A stretch of DNA of 52,818 nucleotides, taken from the NCBI GenBank assembly GCA_026709265.1, contig JAPOTI010000104.1, positions 1 through 52,818 on the forward strand, read 5' to 3'. The notes beneath the pieces are model-generated. The model was not told the origin of the DNA. It was given only the letters and a program-made list of their open reading frames with translations, and made no database searches. Source of the DNA: Paracoccaceae bacterium. Lineage in GTDB: Bacteria; Pseudomonadota; Alphaproteobacteria; Rhodobacterales; Rhodobacteraceae. Of this stretch, positions 27,361 to 34,946 are shown in pieces (the first letter of the stretch is position 1; the number at the start of each line of letters is the position of its first letter). Position numbers and translations under genes: made by a program.

Positions 27361-28305
27361 ATGACCCACGAAATTCTCAGACCTCATTTCCCCTGGATCA
27401 CCTTGGTGGCACTGATAGTCATTGTCGGAATCGCCAATCCTGCCTTCTTTTCGGTCAGCGGCTTTGTCATCCTCATGGCGGATGTCATCCCTCTCTTGAT
27501 CATGGCCATTGGCATGACTTTTGCGATCTATATCGGGGGTATTGACCTGAGCATTCAGCAGCTTGCCAATATGGTCACGGTCATGACCACAGTCTATCTG
27601 GCGCAATTTGGAATCAGTGTAGCGTTGCTGGTGGTTTTGGTTGGTGGCCTCTTTGGAATCATCTCCGGTTTTGTGACCACGCGTCTTTATGTTCCGTCTT
27701 TTGTGTCGACACTCGCGATTGGCTTTATCGCCCTTTCGATCGCCAAATGGCTTTCCAACCAGCGCGCCCTCTTCATGGATGCCACTCTCCGTGATGCGCA
27801 TTTCGGCTGGATGTTCGGCAATACGATGGGAGTTCCTCATGAACTCGTCATTGGTTTGCTTTTGGCGTTCTTTGCCTGGCTCCTGCAAACACGCACACCA
27901 TTCGGTCGTGCCTTGAAAGCAGTGGGGTCGGGAGAGCTGGCAGCGGTGGCTTCGGGAATCGATGTCGATCGGGTCAAAATTTTTGCCTTTGGCCTCTCCG
28001 GCATGTTTGCTGCCTTTGCAGGTCTGATGTTTTCAGTGAAACTCTCAGGCGGCGATGCTCAACTTGCCAATGGGTTTCTCCTTTTGGCCATCGTGGCTGT
28101 CCTCGTGGGCGGGACACCACTCACCGGTGGTGTGGGCGGGATCATCAATACCGTGATTGGAACCCTTATCGTGATGGTCATACGCGCAGCGATGGTCTAT
28201 CTTGAAATCGATGCCACACAGCAGCAGATGATCTTCGGCATCGTACTCATTGTTGCAATCGCTCTCACTATCGATCGCTCCAAACTCCGCAGTGTGGTCA
28301 AATGA
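27361..28305 (+). CDS. ribose-type ABC transporter permease 2 (RbsC-like)
   Basis: This second 314-residue permease is of the same class as the one at 24835. GMTFAIYIGGIDLSIQQLAN carries the conserved GGIDLS core, GRALKAVGSGELAAVASGID the coupling region, and VLVGGTPLTGGVGGIINTVI the late loop. Two different RbsC-like genes flanking one ATPase suggest a heterodimeric channel, unlike the RbsC homodimer. It starts seven bases after the ATPase stop. Confidence 0.9.
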   Translation: MTHEILRPHFPWITLVALIVIVGIANPAFFSVSGFVILMADVIPLLIMAIGMTFAIYIGGIDLSIQQLANMVTVMTTVYLAQFGISVALLVVLVGGLFGIISGFVTTRLYVPSFVSTLAIGFIALSIAKWLSNQRALFMDATLRDAHFGWMFGNTMGVPHELVIGLLLAFFAWLLQTRTPFGRALKAVGSGELAAVASGIDVDRVKIFAFGLSGMFAAFAGLMFSVKLSGGDAQLANGFLLLAIVAVLVGGTPLTGGVGGIINTVIGTLIVMVIRAAMVYLEIDATQQQMIFGIVLIVAIALTIDRSKLRSVVK

Positions 28306-28512
28306 CCGCCGGACAAAAATCTATTCCCATCACATGAGCGCGCTCCGTGTTTCAAATCGTGCCCACGCCAGCAAAAGGACGGCGCAATTTTCGATTGACA
28401 TTGCACGCACGGGCACCGGCGCATCTGATTTCCATGATTCCTGCGGCGTCCCGACCGCCCATGGTTTGCCAAAAGTCGCCAACCAAGAAGTGATTTGCAA
28501 TGTTGTCGCCTC

Positions 28513-28534
28513 GTGATCTCGAAACACAGATCAC
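28513..28534. promoter_or_regulatory. small hairpin or operator upstream of the cupin gene
   Basis: GTGATCT (28513-28519) and AGATCAC (28528-28534) are perfect inverted copies eight bases apart, just before the ribosome-binding site of the cupin gene. They lie in the 252-base gap after the second permease, where no gene is seen. It may be a leader hairpin or a binding site. Confidence 0.35.
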
Positions 28535-28557
28535 CTTGTCGTAACCGGAGAAAAAGA

Positions 28558-29121
28558 ATGACAACCGAACTCTACACATCACGACCGCAGGGCAAGATCC
28601 CCAACAGCCGGTTCCCGTTGCTGGTGCATCGCAATGCGATTCCCGGAGGTGGTGCGGATGCGGTCAAAGCGCGGTTTCGTGAAAACGGCTGGTCCAACAA
28701 CTGGGATTATCCCGGCATCTATGAATATGCGCATTTCCACTCAACGACACATGAATGCCTCGGTTGTGCCAGGGGCTGGATGGAATTTAACCTTTCGGTC
28801 GGCGAAGGAGGTTGGTCCCGGGTGCGGATTGAGGAAGGCGATGTCATTGTCATGCCGGTCGGGGTCAGCCATGAGAAAGTCATGGCGTCGGAAGACATTC
28901 ACATGTGCGGCGGCTATCCGGATGGCCGCGACTGGGATGATATTCAGGAAGCCTATCTGAGTGATGAAGATTACCGGCGCGCCTGCAAACGCATCATGAT
29001 GTTACCGATCCCGGCAAAGGATCCAGCAACTGGGCTTGCCATGCCGGAATGGCATGTCGCACCCTCCTCTGTGGAAGCCGGATGGAATGATTGGCGTACC
29101 AGCCTTGATACCACATCCTGA
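28558..29121 (+). CDS. cupin-domain protein (YjlB-like)
   Basis: This 187-residue protein is a single-domain cupin. Motif 1 is YAHFHSTTHECLGCARG, giving metal ligands near H59, H61 and E66, and motif 2 is GDVIVMPVGVSHEKV with H105. The HFHSTTHE form resembles B. subtilis YjlB, whose function is not established. Cupins of this kind may be small isomerases, epimerases or dioxygenases. It lies between the ABC importer and the aldehyde dehydrogenase (12-base gap), so it may act on the imported compound or a first product. RBS CCGGAG lies about seven bases before ATG 28558. Confidence 0.82.
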   Translation: MTTELYTSRPQGKIPNSRFPLLVHRNAIPGGGADAVKARFRENGWSNNWDYPGIYEYAHFHSTTHECLGCARGWMEFNLSVGEGGWSRVRIEEGDVIVMPVGVSHEKVMASEDIHMCGGYPDGRDWDDIQEAYLSDEDYRRACKRIMMLPIPAKDPATGLAMPEWHVAPSSVEAGWNDWRTSLDTTS

Positions 29122-29133
29122 CAAAAGAACACC

Positions 29134-30630
29134 ATGATGTCAAAATCTTTGACCCTTCCCGCAAAACCTCGGCAATTTGGGCATTTTATCAATGGGTCTA
29201 TTGTCCCTGTCGGCAATCGCGACACCCTCATCCGGACATCACCGGCACATGATCGGCCTGTGACCATCATGCCCGTTTGCACACCCACAGACCTCGATGC
29301 AGCTGTGATGTCGGCACGTGTTGCCTTCGAAGATCGCCGCTGGTCAGGCCTCGGCGGAGCCGAACGGGCAGGCATCCTCCTCCGGGCCGCCACGATTCTT
29401 CGCAGGCGTGTCAACGATATCGCGTATTGGGAGGTGTTGGAAAACGGCAAACCGATCAGTCAGGCCCGCGCCGAAATTCAGGGATGCATTGGCATGTTGG
29501 AATATGCCAGTGGCTTGGCACGGTCCTTGCATGGTGATGCATTCAACAATCTTGGTGACGCCATGTTGGGCCTCGTCACACGTGAACCTGTTGGTGTCGT
29601 TGGCATCATCACACCCTGGAATTTCCCTTTCCTGATCCTGTGTGAGCGAGTCCCCTACATACTGGCTTCAGGAAACTGTATTGTCGCCAAACCCTCTGAA
29701 TTCACATCGGCAACGTCCTTGCTCCTCGCCGAAATTCTCACAGAGGCCGGCCTACCCGATGGCGTCTTCAATGTGGTAACGGGCACTGGTGACACGATCG
29801 GCCGGGCAATGAGTACCCATATGGATATCGACATGCTGTCCTTTACCGGCTCAACAGCGGTCGGGCGTCAGATTGTCCAGGCGGCCGGCCAGTCGAACTT
29901 CAAGAAACTCAGTCTCGAGCTTGGCGGCAAAAACCCTCAGATCGTCTTTGCCGATGCCGCGCTTGGAGATGCTGCTGACGGTGTGGCATTCGGGATTGGT
30001 TTTAACGCCGGGCAATGCTGCATCTCGGGATCCCGCCTGATCGTCGAGAGATCTGTTGCCAAGAAGTTCGGTCAAATGGTTGCAAACAAGCTCATGAAAG
30101 CCGTCATCGGTGATCCGCTCAATGATTCCACCCAGATTGGAGCAATCACGACGGACTCTCAGTATCAAGCCATTATGCACTATATCGAGACAGGCCAATC
30201 GGAAGGTGCACATCTCGTCTGCGGCGGTGATGTTCCCCGGCAATCCCGTGGTCGGTACATCAATCCAACGGTCTTTACAGATGTCACACCTGAGATGACC
30301 ATCATGCGCGAAGAGATTTTTGGCCCCGTTCTCTCCGTCATCCCGTTTGAGACCATCGAAGAGGCCATCGCGATTGCCAATGCAACCGACTATGGACTTG
30401 CCGCAAGTGTCTGGACTCAGAGTCTCGACACCGCATTGCAGGTGACACGACGCGTGCGTGCAGGTCGGTTCTGGGTCAACACGACATTGGCGGGAGGTCC
30501 GGAAATGCCCATTGGTGGTTTCAAGCAATCGGGATGGGGGCGCGAAGCAGGAATCTATGGTGTTGAAGAATACACCCAGATCAAATCGGTCCATATTGAA
30601 ATCGGTCAGCGAACACACTGGATATCCTGA
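29134..30630 (+). CDS. NAD(P)-dependent aldehyde dehydrogenase
   Basis: This 498-residue enzyme oxidises an aldehyde to the acid. The catalytic cysteine is in GFNAGQCCISGSRL near residue 294 and the general base in SLELGGKNPQIVF near 262. The cofactor-binding TPWNFPFLI and FTGSTAVGRQI are present, and the C-terminus has GGFKQSGWGRE. Length is typical of the betaine/lactaldehyde group, but substrate cannot be assigned. It is separated from the following GMC oxidoreductase gene by a single base, indicating that the alcohol and aldehyde steps are made together. Confidence 0.93.
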   Translation: MMSKSLTLPAKPRQFGHFINGSIVPVGNRDTLIRTSPAHDRPVTIMPVCTPTDLDAAVMSARVAFEDRRWSGLGGAERAGILLRAATILRRRVNDIAYWEVLENGKPISQARAEIQGCIGMLEYASGLARSLHGDAFNNLGDAMLGLVTREPVGVVGIITPWNFPFLILCERVPYILASGNCIVAKPSEFTSATSLLLAEILTEAGLPDGVFNVVTGTGDTIGRAMSTHMDIDMLSFTGSTAVGRQIVQAAGQSNFKKLSLELGGKNPQIVFADAALGDAADGVAFGIGFNAGQCCISGSRLIVERSVAKKFGQMVANKLMKAVIGDPLNDSTQIGAITTDSQYQAIMHYIETGQSEGAHLVCGGDVPRQSRGRYINPTVFTDVTPEMTIMREEIFGPVLSVIPFETIEEAIAIANATDYGLAASVWTQSLDTALQVTRRVRAGRFWVNTTLAGGPEMPIGGFKQSGWGREAGIYGVEEYTQIKSVHIEIGQRTHWIS

Positions 30631-30631
30631 T

Positions 30632-32233
30632 ATGACAGAGACGGTTTATGATTATATCATTGTTGGTGGTGGTACCGCTGGTTGCGTTCTCGCACATCGT
30701 CTCAGTGCCGATCCGGATGTTCGTATCCTTCTGCTGGAAGCCGGCGGCAGGGATAATCACCCGATGATCCATATGCCAATCGGATTTGCCAAGATGACTT
30801 CAGGGCCGCATCTCTGGGGATACTCCACCGTCCCGCAAATCCATGCCAACAACCGTGAAATTCCCTATGCCCAGGCACGAGTTATTGGTGGTGGCTCCTC
30901 CATCAATGCCGAAGTCTTCACGCGCGGTGTACCCGACGATTTTGATCGCTGGGCCGAAGAGGAAGGTTGCAAGGGTTGGTCATTCGAGGAAATCCAACCT
31001 TATTTTTTGCGCTCGGAGGGCAATTCCATTCTGGCCGATCAATGGCATGGAACCGAAGGAGGACTTGGGGTCTCCAATCTCCAAGATCCACAACCGATGA
31101 CACTGGCTTTTGTACAGGCCTGTCAGGAGCTTGGTCTACCTTACAATCCCGATTTCAATGGATCGAGTCAGGCCGGGTGTGGCGTTTATCAAGTCACTGT
31201 CCGCGATGGGCGGCGCTGTTCAACGGCCCGAGGCTTTCTGAAACCCGTCCTGCAACGTCCCAATCTCAACGTTCACACCGGTGCCACGGTACACAAGATC
31301 ATCATTGAAAAAGGCCGCGCTCAAGCCGTCGACTATATCCATAGAGGAAAACATCGCCGCACGGCGGCAGAACGCGAGATCATTGTCGCCGCTGGGGCGA
31401 TTGGCACGCCCAAACTCATGATGTTGTCAGGCGTCGGGCCTGCCGATCATCTTGATTCGCACGGTATCACCGTCACGCATGATCTGCCGGGAGTTGGCGA
31501 GAACCTGAACGATCACTTTGGCATCGATATCGTCGCAGAACTCACCGGTCACTATAGTCTCGACAAGTACAATACATGGTATCGGGCAGTGCTTGCCGGT
31601 CTGCAGTATGCACTCTTCAAGTCAGGACCGATCACATCCAATGTTGTTGAAGGTGGTGCGTTCTGGTTCACCGATACTGCAAATTCCCAACCTGATCTCC
31701 AGTTTCACTTTCTCGCCGGGGCTGGAGCTGAAGCCGGTGTGCCAAGCGTTCCCAAAGGCTCCTCCGGTATCACCCTGAACTCTTACACACTTCGGCCCAA
31801 GTCACGAGGAACCGTACGGCTACGTTCACAAAAACCTGATGACCCGCCCCTGATCGACCCGAATTTTCTGAGCCACCCTGACGATCTCCGGATCGCGGTT
31901 GAGGGAGTCAAGGTCAGCCGCGAAATCTTTGCTCAGAAATCTCTGCAAAAATATATATCCCAGCTCCGCTATCCTGATTCCAATGTTCAGAGCCAGAGTG
32001 ATTTCGAAGCCTATGCAAGGCAATATGGCCGGACATCCTATCATCCGACCTGCACTTGCAAAATGGGGATTGATGAACTCGCAGTCGTTGATCCACAATG
32101 TCAGGTCAGGGGAATTGATGCGCTTCGGATTTGTGATTGTTCCATCATGCCCAGTCTCATCGGATCAAACACCAATGCCGTCACCGTCATGATTGCAGAA
32201 AAAGCCAGTGACATGATTCGTGGCATTTGTTGA
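30632..32233 (+). CDS. GMC-family FAD-dependent alcohol oxidoreductase (copy 1)
   Basis: This 533-residue flavoenzyme is of the choline dehydrogenase/alcohol dehydrogenase group. The FAD-binding motif is IIVGGGTAGCVLAHRLS near residue 9, followed by LLLEAGG and ARVIGGGSSINAEVFTRG. The catalytic histidine lies in YHPTCTCKMG near 471 and the partner asparagine in SNTNAVTVMIAEK near 513. It probably oxidises a primary alcohol to the aldehyde used by the enzyme encoded upstream. ATG 30632 is one base after the aldehyde dehydrogenase stop. It is a close paralogue of the protein at 48037. Confidence 0.92.
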   Translation: MTETVYDYIIVGGGTAGCVLAHRLSADPDVRILLLEAGGRDNHPMIHMPIGFAKMTSGPHLWGYSTVPQIHANNREIPYAQARVIGGGSSINAEVFTRGVPDDFDRWAEEEGCKGWSFEEIQPYFLRSEGNSILADQWHGTEGGLGVSNLQDPQPMTLAFVQACQELGLPYNPDFNGSSQAGCGVYQVTVRDGRRCSTARGFLKPVLQRPNLNVHTGATVHKIIIEKGRAQAVDYIHRGKHRRTAAEREIIVAAGAIGTPKLMMLSGVGPADHLDSHGITVTHDLPGVGENLNDHFGIDIVAELTGHYSLDKYNTWYRAVLAGLQYALFKSGPITSNVVEGGAFWFTDTANSQPDLQFHFLAGAGAEAGVPSVPKGSSGITLNSYTLRPKSRGTVRLRSQKPDDPPLIDPNFLSHPDDLRIAVEGVKVSREIFAQKSLQKYISQLRYPDSNVQSQSDFEAYARQYGRTSYHPTCTCKMGIDELAVVDPQCQVRGIDALRICDCSIMPSLIGSNTNAVTVMIAEKASDMIRGIC

Positions 32234-32726
32234 CGATTGTCAATTCTGGACCACTGACACACAAGCCCGGCCGAAATGCGCCGCTTCCTCACCGGCCAGC
32301 TCGAACCGGGCCGAACCCGCGAGGTCGCGGACCGCATGCGCATCGCAGGCATCACCCACACCGATTCCATCGAAACCGGGATCGAGCAAGCCCAGCAGCC
32401 CGAAATTGTCCCCGACATCCAAGCCGTGACCGATGATGACCGTGTTGGTTGTCAATTGTCATGAATGTCCGGCCATCATGGGCCTGACCGCCCTGGTCGA
32501 TCTTGATCGAACCGCCAAACACCATTCCGTCATCGGTGGAATGAGATATCTGGTCGAAGCCCGGATGATTGCAAGCCGCTACAGGTACAGATTCTTGACA
32601 TTGAGCAGATTATGGACTATATTCCTGCCATCTGCTCCATGGCAGTACGCTTGGCTTCCATCCTCAATGCAGGATTGGTGATCATGAGCGAGGCCGATCC
32701 CTTGGGGCTTTTCTTTTTGGTTCACG
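32234..32726. other. decayed region after the GMC gene
   Basis: This stretch contains a coding-like fragment at 32276-32464 with very high C/G in third positions, unlike its surroundings. A further open fragment at 32507-32752 in the same frame reads LDIEQIMDYIPAICSMAVRL and ends by overlapping the NYN pseudogene start. Stops separate the fragments. It looks like the remains of one or two acquired genes. Confidence 0.4.
32276..32464 (+). pseudogene. coding fragment of foreign composition, unknown
   Basis: The 62-residue frame reads MRRFLTGQLEPGRTREVADR and continues AGITHTDSIETGIEQAQQ. Nearly every third codon position is C or G up to about 32440, a strong sign that this frame was translated, and richer than the neighbouring genes. 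The composition then changes near the stop. I do not recognise the family. No ribosome-binding site is evident and a stop lies just upstream, so it is probably a broken piece of a horizontally acquired gene. Confidence 0.35.
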
Positions 32727-33428
32727 ATGCCCAAAGCTGCAATCCTCATTGATGGCGGATATTTTCTGAAGCGGTTACCTGTCGTTTGACCGGACATCTA
32801 TTCCGCAGATCCGCAGAGCGTTGCGGCCGGGTTGCGGGAACTGGTGAAAAATCACCTTTATGAACTGAACAAGATCCACCAAGCTCCGAACTCTTACGCG
32901 CTCCTATACCGGACATTCTACTATGATGCCCGACCCTATGACCAGAAAGCGCATAAGCCAATTAGCGGCCACGCAATTGACTATGCCAAGTCACAACAAG
33001 CTTAGTTTCGAACCGCCCTGTTTGAGTATCTTTGCGGTTCTCGCGGTTTTGCCGTTCGACTGGGTGAGGTCCGAAAAGGCATTGGCGATGGCGAGTTTTG
33101 GGGCTTGCTGTCACAACCGCAAAAAGATCTTCTGGCCGGTCGTAGAACTACTCAGGATCCGACCGACGACGATTTTACCCCATCCTTGCGCCAAAAGGGC
33201 GTCGATATGAGGATCGGTCTCGACATTGCCTCCATTACTCTCAAGCGCCAGGCCGAGATCATTGTGCTGGTTTCTGGTGATTCGGATTTTGTACCGGCGG
33301 CCAAGATGGCCCGGAGGGAAGGTGTCCAGTTTATCCTTGATCCACTGTGGCATAACATTCCCAGTGACCTTTCTGAACACATTGATGCCCTGCAAAGCGG
33401 TTTCTCAAGACCTAAGAGTTTAACCTAG
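32727..33428 (+). pseudogene. NYN-domain protein gene disrupted by two stop codons
   Basis: One frame runs from ATG 32727 to 33428 and would encode about 233 residues. It begins MPKAAILIDGGYFLKRL and contains RTFYYDARPYDQKAH and EIIVLVSGDSDFVPAAKMAR, the acidic motifs of NYN (PIN-like) nucleases. A TGA at 32787-32789 and a TAG at 33003-33005 interrupt it, each one base change from an arginine or glutamine codon. The frame is otherwise unshifted, so inactivation looks recent. The C-terminal third could only be made from internal starts. The family is thought to act on RNA. Confidence 0.8.
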
Positions 33429-33490
33429 AATGTGGATGACCTGTCCCAGATGTGGTCTATCCTTGTGAGAAATACACTGAAACAAGAAGG

Positions 33491-33553
33491 TGACCCTAGT
33501 CTGGGACGCGACCACCCGTGAACGTTATAAACGCAAGACGGGGCGATATGGGG
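33491..33553 (+). pseudogene. remnant of an IS5-like transposase N-terminus
   Basis: From GTG 33491 the frame reads VTLVWDATTRERYKRKTGRY, which resembles the start of IS5-family transposases, where a TRxxYxRxxxRYASDLTDxEW segment is usual. The similarity stops after GRY and the rest of the gene is missing. A good AAGAAGG lies just upstream. The match is short, so this is tentative. Confidence 0.35.
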
Positions 33554-33897
33554 GACCACCAACCGCCCCTGGCACTCGTCCCACCCCAGCCGCGCGACGA
33601 TGAGGCAGACGCGGCAAAGGTGAAGCAGCGGTCAGACGTGCAGGCGACAGGACAGGCCTGTCCTGAACCTGTGGCACAGTCGGCCACATGAACCCCAGTC
33701 CCAGCCTGCCCTCCGGATATCATACCCGCAATCAACCGGCCTCATATTGAGGTTCGCCGCAGACATCTCACGTGCCGCGTGATCGCGGCGTCATTGCCGC
33801 TGTCGGGATCATGACCGCCGCCCGTTCAGCGATGCGGCGGACTCTGATGGTTTTTGTTGCCGGTCTGCCATCGCGAGAGCCGAACGGGCGGTCACCT

Positions 33898-33954
33898 ATC
33901 TGTAGAGAATTGAGTCTCAATCACAAGCGATGAGAGTCTCAATTCTCTACAGAT
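33898..33954. repeat. 17-base perfect inverted repeat next to the AKR stop codon
   Basis: ATCTGTAGAGAATTGAG (33898-33914) is repeated in inverse at 33938-33954 with 23 bases between. The right arm ends one base before the stop codon of the aldo/keto reductase on the minus strand. It could act as a terminator-like hairpin for that gene, although no T-run follows, or be the paired ends of a lost element. Confidence 0.75.
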
Positions 33955-33955
33955 A

Positions 33956-34774
33956 TCAATCCCATTCGGGTGCCCAGGGAACAAGTTCCTTGGTGACAAT
34001 ACGATAGTTGGTCTGTGTGAGGGCATCAATGCGTGCCATATCCACATGACTGAGGACAAAATCCATGATGTCAAAGTTGGCCTGTATATTGTCCGGCCGG
34101 GTTGACATGGTGTTGACGCTGACTCCTTTTTGCAGAATCCAACGCAGGACGACCTGGTCGGCAGACTTACCATAAGTGGCACCGATGTCGTCAAACAAGG
34201 GATATTTGAAAACCTCACCTCGGGCCACAGTCGAATAGGCCGAGAGTGGTATCCCCGTTCGATTGGCACCGGCCAGGAGGATTCTCTGATCAAGCAGAGG
34301 ATGGAACTCGACTTGATTGGTGACGAGCGGCGCATCGATGATTTTGCCAGCTGCCTCCATCATGGCAACCGTATAATTTGAAATGCCGATTGAACGGGCC
34401 AACCCGCGCGTGCGCGCCTCCTCGAGAAGCCTCAGTGACGGGGCAATATCCCCGTCAGCCGGCGGCCAATGCAGCAACAACACATCGACCCAGTCGATGC
34501 GGAGCGCGTCCAGACTGGCTTCAACCGATGCGATGAACCTGTCAGTGGTAAAATTCTCATTGCGCACCTTGGTGGTCACACAGAGATCCTCGCGCGCAAG
34601 CCCGGTGGCCGCGAGCGCTTCACCGACTTCGGCCTCGTTCTGATACATTTGGGCCGTGTCGAATGCACGATAGCCGATTTTGGCGGCCGCTTCCACGGCT
34701 CGTAATGCAGCTTCCCCCGTCAGGGGAAATGTCCCAAACGCACGTTGATAATTTTTTGTAAAGTAGACAGTCAT
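33956..34774 (-). CDS. aldo/keto reductase (2,5-diketo-D-gluconate reductase type)
   Basis: This 272-residue NADPH-dependent enzyme reduces carbonyls or oxidises the matching alcohols. The catalytic tetrad is visible: D and Y in FDTAQMYQNEAEVG, K in VTTKVRN and H in LLLHWPPADG. SIGISNY and the cofactor-phase QVVLRWILQKG follow. I chose ATG 34774 (MTVYFTKNYQ); a longer frame from 34879 adds 35 residues unlike the family. It is divergent from the CoA transferase with 172 bases between. Substrate unknown; sugar-derived keto acids are typical. Confidence 0.88.
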   Translation of the reverse strand: MTVYFTKNYQRAFGTFPLTGEAALRAVEAAAKIGYRAFDTAQMYQNEAEVGEALAATGLAREDLCVTTKVRNENFTTDRFIASVEASLDALRIDWVDVLLLHWPPADGDIAPSLRLLEEARTRGLARSIGISNYTVAMMEAAGKIIDAPLVTNQVEFHPLLDQRILLAGANRTGIPLSAYSTVARGEVFKYPLFDDIGATYGKSADQVVLRWILQKGVSVNTMSTRPDNIQANFDIMDFVLSHVDMARIDALTQTNYRIVTKELVPWAPEWD

Positions 34775-34870
34775 GACATCCTCACATCCGTATTCACAAG
34801 GGGATGCGTGTCGTATCCAAGTTCGCACGAATCGGATTAACCGGTCTGAAACAGTATTTTCCGAATTGAC

Positions 34871-34899
34871 TTGAATCACTTGCGCTCCATTGGCATAAT
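34871..34899 (+). promoter_or_regulatory. possible promoter of the CoA transferase operon
   Basis: TTGAAT (34871-34876) and CATAAT (34894-34899) are spaced by 17 bases, about 48 bases upstream of the chosen start, in the divergent gap with the aldo/keto reductase. Matches are partial (four of six and five of six). Confidence 0.4.
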
Positions 34900-34946
34900 T
34901 ATAACTGAATGGTTACTTGTTTTCAATCAAGTGTGGGGTTGCCCTT

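Larger units (their letters stand above)
33429..33955. other. scar region with IS5-like start and inverted repeats
   Basis: It contains an IS5-like transposase start (33491-33553), a GC-rich inverted repeat CCGCCGC/GCGGCGG (33815-33840) and a 17-base perfect inverted repeat (33898-33954). A short frame near 33548-33691 (MGDHQPPLALVPPQPRDDEA) is not recognised. It otherwise appears non-coding and likely marks past insertions and deletions. Confidence 0.45.

Noticed and set aside
32240-32455. Minus-strand frame opposite the high-GC3 fragment
   Set aside because: Third-position bias supports the plus-strand frame instead, and the minus frame has no recognisable domain.
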